From Aquimonas sp044377145 (GTDB taxonomy: Bacteria > Pseudomonadota > Gammaproteobacteria > Xanthomonadales > Xanthomonadaceae): a DNA stretch of 64,000 bases. The notes under the pieces were generated by a model. It saw nothing but the letters and a program-made list of their open reading frames with translations, made no database searches and was not told the origin of the DNA. Numbering within the stretch: position 1 is the stretch's first letter; each line of letters starts with the position of its first letter. Below are positions 52,444 through 59,957 of the stretch, piece after piece. Position numbers and translations under genes: made by a program. The stretch covers positions 49,384 to 113,383 of the forward strand of contig NZ_JBILJQ010000006.1 of NCBI RefSeq assembly GCF_044377145.1, given 5' to 3'.

Positions 52444-54786
52444 TCAGAAGCGCACTTCGAGCTGCGCACTCAGTGTTCGGCCCGCTGCGCTGTAGCGATC
52501 CAGCACCGTGCTGCTGGCAGCGATCTGCGGTACTGCCGCCCAATCCCAGTAGTGGCGATCGGCGAGGTTGAACACGCCGACGTTGAGCCGTGCGTGCGCG
52601 TCCAGCTCGAATTCCAGCAGCAGATCGAGTACGGCGTAGCCGGGCGCCGCGAAGGCCGGAACGGCGGCGGTCGTACCAGCGACCTCACCCGGGTCGCGCT
52701 TGCGTGCCGCGCCGCGAGCGACCAGTTCGATGTCAGCACGCGCACCGCTCCAGCGCAGGCCGAGCACGCCATTCAGTGGATCGATCGAGGTCAGCGGCAC
52801 GTCGGCGGTGAGGTCGGTGCCGTGCGCGCTGGCCGCGGCGAAACGCAGCTCGAAGGCCTCCAGCGCGGGCGACACGCTGCCCAGCGCCAGCCCGCCCTTG
52901 AGCTCCAGGCCGTAGATCTCCGCGCGCGAAATGTTCTGTGACTGGAACACCAGCAGTCCGCTCACAGGATCGGTACCGAGCCCTCGCAGCGATTCGATGA
53001 AATCGTGGTAGCGGTTCAAGTAGGCCGAGGCGCTCCACCAGAAGGCTGCATCGCGGCGGCGCAGACCGAACTCCACGCCATCGCTGGTTTCGGGCTTCAG
53101 CTCAGGATTCGGGATCGCCGTATAGCCGAACTGCAGATTGGTGAAACCGAGATTGACATCGCTGTAGGGCGGCGAACGGAAACCGCGCGCATAGCCGCCG
53201 AACACGCTGTAGCGCTCGCCGAAGCTGCGCACCACGCCAAACTTCGGCGCCACGCTGGTCTCGCTCAGCTCCACGGGCGCCAGCCCTGGGTTGTCGCCAG
53301 CGAAGATCGGATCCAGCCGCGGATCAAGCTGGTAGCGATCGATACGCAGGCCTGGAATCAGGCGCCAGCGGCTATCCACGCTGTCGATCTCGTCCTGCAC
53401 GTAGATCGCCGCATTGGTGGTAGTGCTGAGCGGAAAGTCGCGCACCGGAAACGCATCCGGGCTGATCACCGAGGTCACCGCACCGGTGCCCAGATTGGTG
53501 GCGCGGCCGTCGCGCTTCTGGCGGATCTCGCTGCGGCTGAGCTCAAAACCCCAGGTCAGGCGATGCGCCCAGTTGCGGCTCTCGACGCTGCGATGGGCGG
53601 TCAGCTCAAGACCATACACACGCTGATCGAAGTTGAACTCTCGCTCGCGCAGGGTCGGGTTGGTCGGTCGCCCCGAGATCAGGGTGACGCGCTCCTCAAG
53701 GGTCTGCTGGGTGGTTTCGCTGTCCTGCCGATAGACCTGCCAACGCAGCGCGTCTGCCAACGCGAAGTCGAGGCTGTCGAGCTCGTGCTTCAGGGCGACA
53801 CGCGCGCGGGTCTGGCGGTCATCACCGCGCAGATCCAGCACCTGTACCGGTGCGCCGAAGCCGGCGGTGACGGTACGCCCGCTGCGCACATCAGTGAGGG
53901 CCCGGCCTTCGTTGCCGTCGACGGTCAAGGCCCAGCGCTGATCCGCCGTCGGCGCGAACAGCAACTTGGCGAGCAGGCTGGTCTGGGTTGTGTTCTGCGG
54001 GTTTGGCGCCGTGCGCGTGCTGCCATCGGAAGCCGTGCTGCCCTGGTTGCGTGGCGCCTCGCCGTCGCGATGGTGGGCGATCACAAGCCCCGACCAGCGC
54101 CGCCCGGCGAATGCGCTGCTGACGCCGGCATAGGTGCTGCTGTCTTCGCCGGCATGGCCGACGCGCATCGACAGCGCGCTACCGCGACCGTTCTGTAGCT
54201 GATCGTCTTCGATCAGATCCGCCGGATTGACGGTGGCGAAGCTGACCACGCCGCCAAGCGCGTCCGAGCCATAGATCGACGAGCCAGGGCCACGCACGAT
54301 TTCGGCGTTGGCCAGGGTCGCCGGGTCGACGAAGTTGCGGTTGGCATTGGCGAAGCTGCCGATCGAGAACGCGTCGGACACTGCGATGCCGTCGGTCTCG
54401 ATCAGCACCCGATTGCCCTCCAGCCCGCGAATGCGGAAATCGCCCAGGCCGAAGCGGCCGAAGTTCGAGCGCACCGACACACCGGGCTCGTAGCGCACCA
54501 GGTCACGTACGTTCTGCACCAGCTCGCGGCGGATCTGCGCGCGGTCGATCGCGCTGATCACGCTGGGCAAGGTGGCGGCGACCGATTCGGTGAGGGTGGC
54601 CGACACGACAATGCGTTCAAGCGCATCGAACTGCGCGTGTTCGGCGCTCGATTCGCTGCCCGGCTCGGTGCCGGGGCTGGCTTCTGGCACCGGCGCAGAG
54701 TGGGCCGCGTGCGCAGCAAGAAGAGCCAGCGCGAGCGCGCTCGGACGCAGGCGACGGTGGAACATCAGATCAGCAGGACTGTGCAT
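52444..54786 (-). CDS. TonB-dependent hemoglobin/transferrin-type receptor
   Basis: Outer-membrane heme-source receptor energised by TonB. 780 residues with a signal peptide (1-~30; RPSALALALLAAHAAHSAP) and GGAG-type ribosome site. Plug domain (about 60-180) contains the TonB-box-side segment FDALERIVVSATL and DFRIRGLEGNRVLIETDGI, and VRGPGSSIYGSDALGGVV; the beta-barrel ends in the terminal aromatic (RF) typical of outer-membrane proteins. The FRAP-like box reads ARGFRSPPYSDVN and the NPNL-like box IPNPELKPETS; no histidine lies between them, whereas many hemin receptors have a heme-ligand His there. Cotranscribed with hemP upstream. Confidence 0.9.
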   Translation of the reverse strand: MHSPADLMFHRRLRPSALALALLAAHAAHSAPVPEASPGTEPGSESSAEHAQFDALERIVVSATLTESVAATLPSVISAIDRAQIRRELVQNVRDLVRYEPGVSVRSNFGRFGLGDFRIRGLEGNRVLIETDGIAVSDAFSIGSFANANRNFVDPATLANAEIVRGPGSSIYGSDALGGVVSFATVNPADLIEDDQLQNGRGSALSMRVGHAGEDSSTYAGVSSAFAGRRWSGLVIAHHRDGEAPRNQGSTASDGSTRTAPNPQNTTQTSLLAKLLFAPTADQRWALTVDGNEGRALTDVRSGRTVTAGFGAPVQVLDLRGDDRQTRARVALKHELDSLDFALADALRWQVYRQDSETTQQTLEERVTLISGRPTNPTLREREFNFDQRVYGLELTAHRSVESRNWAHRLTWGFELSRSEIRQKRDGRATNLGTGAVTSVISPDAFPVRDFPLSTTTNAAIYVQDEIDSVDSRWRLIPGLRIDRYQLDPRLDPIFAGDNPGLAPVELSETSVAPKFGVVRSFGERYSVFGGYARGFRSPPYSDVNLGFTNLQFGYTAIPNPELKPETSDGVEFGLRRRDAAFWWSASAYLNRYHDFIESLRGLGTDPVSGLLVFQSQNISRAEIYGLELKGGLALGSVSPALEAFELRFAAASAHGTDLTADVPLTSIDPLNGVLGLRWSGARADIELVARGAARKRDPGEVAGTTAAVPAFAAPGYAVLDLLLEFELDAHARLNVGVFNLADRHYWDWAAVPQIAASSTVLDRYSAAGRTLSAQLEVRF

Positions 54787-54966
54787 CAGAACTCCGTAGG
54801 GAACACGGAGCGGGCTGGCGCGCGGCGCTGGCTGGCTCGATCGGGGGATGGGGATGGATCAGCGCGGCACCGTTGCAGGCTTCGATCGCGCTGATGTCGG
54901 CTGCGCCTCGGCGCAGCCCGCGGACCCGTTGGCAGGTCCTGCTTGGCGAGGACTGCCTCGTCAGGA

Positions 54967-55185
54967 TTACTTGGTAAGGATCAGCTTGTCATTCTGGGTC
55001 AGGCGCAGGCGGTACTCGTGTTCGCCGTGCTGAATCACCAGTTCGCGCCCGCCTTGCAGCAGGTCCTCGCTGGTGACGCAGACGCGCGGTGCCGCGCGGC
55101 TGACGCTGCGGATCAAGGTGGTCGGCATGGAGAAATCCATGTCTTGAGCGGTAAGGGTGTCGCCGGCAGCAGGGTTCAGCGTCAT
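54967..55185 (-). CDS. hemP: Hemin uptake protein HemP
   Basis: Short protein (72 residues from the ATG at 55185, GGAGAA ribosome site). The family core is visible: the C-terminal SEDLLQGGRELVIQHGEHEYRLRLTQNDKLILTK-type segment (given here in part as GGRELVIQHGEHEYRLRL). HemP/HmuP proteins are small, Fur-regulated partners of hemin receptors and act in activating or supporting heme receptor expression. It is the first gene of the operon; a Fur-type site and promoter lie directly upstream. An in-frame ATG at 55197 is also possible. Confidence 0.88.
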   Translation of the reverse strand: MTLNPAAGDTLTAQDMDFSMPTTLIRSVSRAAPRVCVTSEDLLQGGRELVIQHGEHEYRLRLTQNDKLILTK

Positions 55186-55227
55186 GGCGTTCTCCAAGTG
55201 ACAGCGCGGACCAGCGCTGCGGATACA

Positions 55228-55256
55228 GATGATAATGATTCGCGTTTGCGTGTCAA
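55228..55256 (-). promoter_or_regulatory. hemP promoter with overlapping Fur-like operator
   Basis: On the minus strand: -35 TTGACA (55256-55251), 16-nt spacer, -10 TATCAT (55234-55229), both close to the sigma-70 consensus. The spacer and -10 include GCGAATCATTATCATC, which matches one half of the Fur consensus (AATCATTATC) exactly. An iron-bound repressor here would block polymerase, so the heme genes should switch on under iron starvation. Confidence 0.72.
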
Positions 55257-55441
55257 TTGGTTGGTAGCGGGATTTTGGCTCGGAGCTCGGATACAGAGCA
55301 GCTCAGTGTGTCCAAGGCCGCAGCGACCGCGTCGGCGAGCCGCCCCGGGACGCCCAGCGGCTGAACTAGCGGCCCGCCGCCTTTCCCGATCCCGCCAAGG
55401 CAAGTACCATCCAGGCTCCATCCATCGCGATAGAGCGATAC

Positions 55442-56275
55442 ATGCCTGCCCTGACCTCGCTGTCCTTCGAATTCTTTCCGCCCAAAACCGACGAGCAGCG
55501 CAGCCAGCTCGATCGCACCGTCGAAAAGCTCAAGCCGCTGTCGCCACGCTTCGTCTCGGTGACCTTTGGCGCCGGCGGCTCCACCTTGAGCTACACGCCC
55601 GATGCCGTGCAGGGTCTGAAGCAACAGCACGGGCTGGATGCGGCTCCGCATCTGTCCTGCATGGGCGGCACCCGGGCCGAGATCCGCGAGCTATTGGAGC
55701 GCTATCGCGCAATCGGCTGCCGGCGGCTGGTCGCGTTGCGCGGCGATCTGCCGTCAGGCATGGCCCGCCACGGCGACCTGCGCTACGCCTCGGAGTTGGT
55801 CGAGTTCATCCGCGCCGCGACCGGAGATACGTTCCATATCGAGGTGGCGGCCTATCCGGAGACGCATCCGCAGGCCGACGACGCACTCGCGGATCTGCGC
55901 CACTTCTGCACCAAGGTGCGCGCCGGCGCGGACTCGGCGATCACCCAGTACTTCTACAACGCCGACGCCTACTTCGCATTTGTCGATGCCGTCCGGCGCG
56001 AGGGCATCGAGATTCCTATCGTGCCCGGCATCATGCCGATCTCGAACTACAGCCAGTTGAAGCGCTTCTCGGAGATGTGCGGTGCGGAGATTCCACGCTG
56101 GATCGGCAAGCGCCTGCAGGCCCACGGCGACGATGCCGCCAGCCTGCGCGAGTTTGCGGCCGATGCCGTGGCCGGCGTCTGTCGCCGCCTGATCGAAGGC
56201 GGCGCGCCGGAGCTGCATTTCTACACGCTGAATCTGGCCAAGCCGACGCTGTCAGTGCTGGAACGATTGAGCTGA
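55442..56275 (+). CDS. metF: 5,10-methylenetetrahydrofolate reductase
   Basis: Makes 5-methyl-tetrahydrofolate for methionine synthesis, using FAD and NAD(P)H. 277 residues, the usual MetF length. TIM-barrel motifs: LSFEFFPPKTDEQRSQL, PRFVSVTFGAGGSTLSYT (substrate Glu is in the first block), LSCMGGTRAEI, RRLVALRGDLPSG, FHIEVAAYPETHPQAD, ITQYFYNADAYFAFVD and IVPGIMPISNYSQLKRF. Starts ATG at 55442; the longer upstream frame runs antisense to hemP and is not coding. Single + strand gene between the heme operon and rlmB; no riboswitch is recognisable in the leader. Confidence 0.94.
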   Translation: MPALTSLSFEFFPPKTDEQRSQLDRTVEKLKPLSPRFVSVTFGAGGSTLSYTPDAVQGLKQQHGLDAAPHLSCMGGTRAEIRELLERYRAIGCRRLVALRGDLPSGMARHGDLRYASELVEFIRAATGDTFHIEVAAYPETHPQADDALADLRHFCTKVRAGADSAITQYFYNADAYFAFVDAVRREGIEIPIVPGIMPISNYSQLKRFSEMCGAEIPRWIGKRLQAHGDDAASLREFAADAVAGVCRRLIEGGAPELHFYTLNLAKPTLSVLERLS

Positions 56276-56311
56276 TCCGGCATCTGAAACGGGTGCGCTG
56301 ATCATGCGTCT

Positions 56312-56330
56312 CGGGGCAGTTGCTGCCCCG
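56312..56330. terminator. Hairpin between metF and rlmB
   Basis: Perfect 8-bp stem CGGGGCAG / CTGCCCCG with a 3-nt loop, 36 nt after the metF stop and just past the 3' end of the convergent rlmB. Likely terminates one or both transcripts, though without a clear U tract. Confidence 0.6.
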
Positions 56331-56344
56331 TGCGCGGACCTTAC

Positions 56345-57079
56345 TCAACTGCGCTGTCGCAGGGCTTCGAACAGGCAGATGCCGGTAGCGACCGACACGT
56401 TCAGGCTTTCCATGCCGCCGGCCATCGGGATCTTGGCAAGGTAGTCGCAGTGCTCGCGGGTCAGCCGGCGCAGGCCTTCGCCCTCGCCGCCCATGGCGAT
56501 CGCCATCGAACCCTTCAAATCGACCGAGTACAGACTGGCCTCGGCCTCACCGGCGAGCCCGACGATCCAGATCCCGGCATCCTGCAGCGCCTTCATGGTG
56601 CGCGCCAGGTTGGTCACCCGCACCAAGGGCACGCGCTCGGCACCGCCAGCGGCGACCTTGCGCGCGGTCGGCGTCAATGAAGCCGCGCGGTCCTTCGGCA
56701 CGATCACGGCGGTAGCGCCAGCGGCCGCCGCCGAGCGCAGGCACGCACCGAGGTTGTGCGGATCCTGCACGCCGTCGAGGATCAGCAACAGGGGCTTTGC
56801 GGCCGCCTCGATCAAGCCGTCCAGGTCGTGCTCGTCGTACGTACGCATCGACTGCACGCGCGCCATCACACCCTGATGGCGCGCACCCGCGCCCTGGCGA
56901 TCCAGCACATCCAGCGGCACCAGACGCAGCGCGACGCCTGCGGCCTTGGCGGCACTGCCGATTTCGGTCAGCCGCGGGTTCTTGGCCTTGCCGTCGATCA
57001 GCACCTCGGCGAGATCCTGTCCCGCCTCCAGCGCTGCCGACACCGCATTGATGCCGGCTATCCAGTCGCCTCCACTCAT
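56345..57079 (-). CDS. rlmB: 23S rRNA (guanosine-2251 2'-O)-methyltransferase
   Basis: SpoU/TrmH-type methyltransferase that modifies Gm2251 in the peptidyl-transferase region. 244 residues. N-terminal RNA-binding domain (WIAGINAVSAALEAGQDLAEVLIDGK; typical RlmB start), then the SPOUT knot with its three motifs: LLILDGVQDPHNLGACLRSA, AIAMGGEGEGLRRLTREHCD, and IPMAGGMESLNVSVATGICLFE. Follows rnr with a 4-nt overlap (57076-57079 ATGA), the usual rnr-rlmB pair. Confidence 0.94.
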   Translation of the reverse strand: MSGGDWIAGINAVSAALEAGQDLAEVLIDGKAKNPRLTEIGSAAKAAGVALRLVPLDVLDRQGAGARHQGVMARVQSMRTYDEHDLDGLIEAAAKPLLLILDGVQDPHNLGACLRSAAAAGATAVIVPKDRAASLTPTARKVAAGGAERVPLVRVTNLARTMKALQDAGIWIVGLAGEAEASLYSVDLKGSMAIAMGGEGEGLRRLTREHCDYLAKIPMAGGMESLNVSVATGICLFEALRQRS

Positions 57080-59562
57080 CGGCTGACTCCCACCTTCTTC
57101 GACTTCTTGCTGCCATCGACCAATCGGAAATCGATCTTGCGATCTTCGATCGAGGCACGCAGCACCAGTACCCGCACGCTGTCTCCGAGCTGGTGCACCA
57201 CGCCATGGCGTTCGCCGCGCAGCAGCTTCTTGCCGGGATCGAAGTGGTAGAAATCGTTCGGCAGCTGAGTCACGTGCACCAGGCCGCTGATACGCGACTC
57301 GTTCAGCTCGACGAACAGCCCGAAGCTGGTGACGCCGGCGATGGTGCCGTCGAACTCGGCCCCGACATGGCGCTCCATGAAGGCGCAGCGGTAGCGCTCA
57401 TCGACTTCGCGCTCGGCCTCTTCGGCGCGGCGGCTGCGCTCAGAGCACTGCAGCGACAGCGCCGCCATGTCGTGTGCCGCATACAGGTACTGGTTGGCGT
57501 GGCCGCCACGAATCGCGTGCTTGATCGCGCGATGCACCAGCAGATCCGGGTAGCGCCGGATCGGCGAGGTGAAGTGGGCGTAGGCCTCCAGTGCAAGGCC
57601 GAAGTGACCGATGTTCTCCGGCTGGTAAACCGCCATCGCCTGCGAACGCAGCAGAACCGTCTCCAGCAGCATCGCGTCGTCGCGCTTGCGAATCTTGCGC
57701 AGCAGGGCGGTGTAGCCGGCCGGGGTCACCTTCGACCACTCGGGCAGCTTCAGACCGAATCCGCGCAGAAACTCCAGCAGTTCGGCGTACTTCGACTCCG
57801 GTGGGCGATCGTGCACGCGGTAGGGCGCCGGCATGTGCGCGCCGAGCAGGCACTTCGCCGCCTCCACGTTGGCCGCGATCATGCATTCCTCGATCAGCTT
57901 GTGCGCATCGTTGCGCGGCTGTGGCGCGGCCTGGATCACCTCGCCCGCTGGCCCCAATCGGAACTCGACTTCGGTGGTTTCGAACTCGATCGCGCCACGG
58001 CGGTGACGCTGGTTCTCAAGCGCCTTGTACAGGGTGTAGAGCGTGCGCACATGCGGCAGTACCGCGCCGAGCTGGGCCTGTGCGGCGGCGTCGTCTTCAC
58101 CGATCGCCTGCCAGACCTGGTTGTAGGTCAGGCGCGCGTGTGAACGCATCAGCGCCTCGTAGAAGCTCGAACGGATCACCCGCCCGTCGCGGTCGATGTC
58201 CATATCGCAGACAAAGCACATGCGGTCGACTTTCGGGTTCAGCGAGCAGATGCCGTTGGACAATGTCTCCGGCAGCATCGGCACCACGAATCCAGGGAAG
58301 TACACCGAGGTCGCGCGCTTCTGCGCTTCATCATCCAGCGCCGTGCCGGGACGCACGTAGTAGGAGACATCGGCAATCGCGACCACCAGACGGAAGCCGT
58401 TGCCGGTCGCTTCGCAATACACCGCGTCGTCGAAGTCACGCGCTGTCTCGCCATCGATCGTGACCAGGGGCGTTTCGCGCAGATCGATGCGCACGCCGCG
58501 CTCGGCCTCGCCCACTTCGATCGGCACCACCGCAGCCTGTTCGAGCACCTCCTGCGGCCACACGTGCGGGATGTCGTGACCGTGGATGGCCATCTCGACC
58601 GCCAGCGACGGAGTGAGGAATTCACCCAGCGTGGTCAGTATTTTGCCGAGCGGCAGCCGGTTCGACGACGGCGCCTGGGTGATCTCGCAGACCACGATCT
58701 GGCCGGTGCGGGCATCACCGCGCGCGGTCGGCGGGATCAGGATTTCCTGGTGGATGCGGCGGTCATCCGGCACCACGCTGGCGATGCCGTCGGTCTCCTG
58801 GAAGCGCCCGACCAGCCGCTGGGTGCGGCGCTCCAGCACCTCGACGATCGCGCCTTCCGGGCGGCCGCGACGATCAAGCCCGGTGACGCTGACCAGCACG
58901 CGATCACCGTGCAGCACCTGACGCATCTGCGCCGGCGGCAGGAAGATGTCGTCGCCACGCGCATCCGGGCGCAGGAAGCCGAAGCCATCGGCATTGGCCA
59001 GAACTATCCCGGGGACCAGATCCAGCTTGCGCGCCACCGCATAGCCGCCGCGGCGATTCATCAGCAGCTGACCATCGCGCAGCATCGCTCCAAGGCGCTT
59101 GCACAGGGCATCGAAGCGATCATCCGCAGTCAGCTGCAGATCGGCGGCAATGTTTTCTGCCGTGACCGGTTCTCCTTGCGCTTCCAGATGCGCCAGGATC
59201 GCCTCGCGGCTCGGTATCGGCAGCGCGTAGCGGCTGGCTTCGCGCTCGGCAAAGGGATCGACCACGGTGACCACCGGCGGCGGGCGCTTGCCACGCGGAC
59301 GCGGCAGCACGGCGTCGGCGGAAACCGGTCCGCTCGGTGGAGGAGGCAGCGGAATCGGCGGCAGATCGGGCAGCCAAGGCGCGGGCTTACCACGCTTCGG
59401 CCCCTTCGCACCGGCGGGCTTCGGCCCGAGGCGTGGTCCCGGCTTCGGGCCGGCCTTGCCGGATTTGCCGGCCGGTGTTTTGGGGCCTGCAGGCTTGCCA
59501 TCGGAAGGCGTGGTCGGGCCGCTGCCGCGGTGCGGAGGTGTGTTCGGGGTACGTTTGCTCAT
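57076..59562 (-). CDS. rnr: Ribonuclease R with basic N-terminal extension
   Basis: 3'-5' exoribonuclease that degrades structured RNA and helps rRNA quality control. About 828 residues from the ATG at 59562. Residues ~1-100 are an unusual low-complexity tail rich in Pro, Lys, Gly and Arg. Then a winged-helix/cold-shock-like start (AILAHLEAQGEPVTAENIA), cold-shock domains (PGIVLANADGFGFLRPDARG), the RNB catalytic domain with TIDGETARDFDDAVYCEATG (metal-binding Asp residues), YYVRPGTALDDEAQKRATSVYF and LPETLSNGICSLNPKVDR, and the C-terminal S1 domain (ISGLVHVTQLPNDFYHFD). The C-terminal basic tail of E. coli RNase R is short here (GSKKSKKVGVSR). The stop overlaps rlmB. Confidence 0.94.
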   Translation of the reverse strand: MSKRTPNTPPHRGSGPTTPSDGKPAGPKTPAGKSGKAGPKPGPRLGPKPAGAKGPKRGKPAPWLPDLPPIPLPPPPSGPVSADAVLPRPRGKRPPPVVTVVDPFAEREASRYALPIPSREAILAHLEAQGEPVTAENIAADLQLTADDRFDALCKRLGAMLRDGQLLMNRRGGYAVARKLDLVPGIVLANADGFGFLRPDARGDDIFLPPAQMRQVLHGDRVLVSVTGLDRRGRPEGAIVEVLERRTQRLVGRFQETDGIASVVPDDRRIHQEILIPPTARGDARTGQIVVCEITQAPSSNRLPLGKILTTLGEFLTPSLAVEMAIHGHDIPHVWPQEVLEQAAVVPIEVGEAERGVRIDLRETPLVTIDGETARDFDDAVYCEATGNGFRLVVAIADVSYYVRPGTALDDEAQKRATSVYFPGFVVPMLPETLSNGICSLNPKVDRMCFVCDMDIDRDGRVIRSSFYEALMRSHARLTYNQVWQAIGEDDAAAQAQLGAVLPHVRTLYTLYKALENQRHRRGAIEFETTEVEFRLGPAGEVIQAAPQPRNDAHKLIEECMIAANVEAAKCLLGAHMPAPYRVHDRPPESKYAELLEFLRGFGLKLPEWSKVTPAGYTALLRKIRKRDDAMLLETVLLRSQAMAVYQPENIGHFGLALEAYAHFTSPIRRYPDLLVHRAIKHAIRGGHANQYLYAAHDMAALSLQCSERSRRAEEAEREVDERYRCAFMERHVGAEFDGTIAGVTSFGLFVELNESRISGLVHVTQLPNDFYHFDPGKKLLRGERHGVVHQLGDSVRVLVLRASIEDRKIDFRLVDGSKKSKKVGVSR

Positions 59563-59606
59563 TCGCGCATGGTACACCGCGCCCAAAAATCCTCATGCAC
59601 CCGCCG

Positions 59607-59635
59607 TTGACAAGCCGCATTCCGATCCGTAAAGT
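59607..59635 (+). promoter_or_regulatory. Sigma-70 promoter of the tRNA-Leu gene
   Basis: -35 TTGACA (59607-59612), exactly 17-nt spacer, -10 TAAAGT (59630-59635). The tRNA begins 36 nt after the -10. The -35 is a consensus match; the -10 has four of six. Confidence 0.78.
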
Positions 59636-59671
59636 GCGCGGCTCTTCGGTGCCACGGCGCCTGAGACACCT

Positions 59672-59756
<85 letters not shown>

Positions 59757-59765
59757 GACATTTCG

Positions 59766-59797
59766 AAAAAGCCCGCTCACTGAGCGGGCTTTTTTGT
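59766..59797 (+). terminator. Rho-independent terminator of tRNA-Leu
   Basis: Stem AAAAAGCCCGCTCA / TGAGCGGGCTTTTTT separated by one base, followed by T residues, 10 nt after the tRNA end. Confidence 0.9.
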
Positions 59798-59957
59798 TTT
59801 CAACACCGCAGTCCCATCTTGTTGAACTTCAGCCAGATTGCGGCGGTTCGGGGCTCTATGTCGCTGAGGTTGGCCGGGCGCTGGTGCAGCTGGTGCTTGC
59901 TCCGACGGTCTGGCACGACTTCCCGTGCGGGTCTCCCCCGTGAACACTGGAGTCGGC

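Noticed and set aside
54967..55185. Shadow + strand frame opposite hemP as start of metF
   Set aside because: metF homology begins at the ATG at 55442; upstream text is antisense to hemP.
55260..55441. SAH or SAM riboswitch upstream of metF
   Set aside because: None of the conserved riboswitch core segments is recognisable in the leader.
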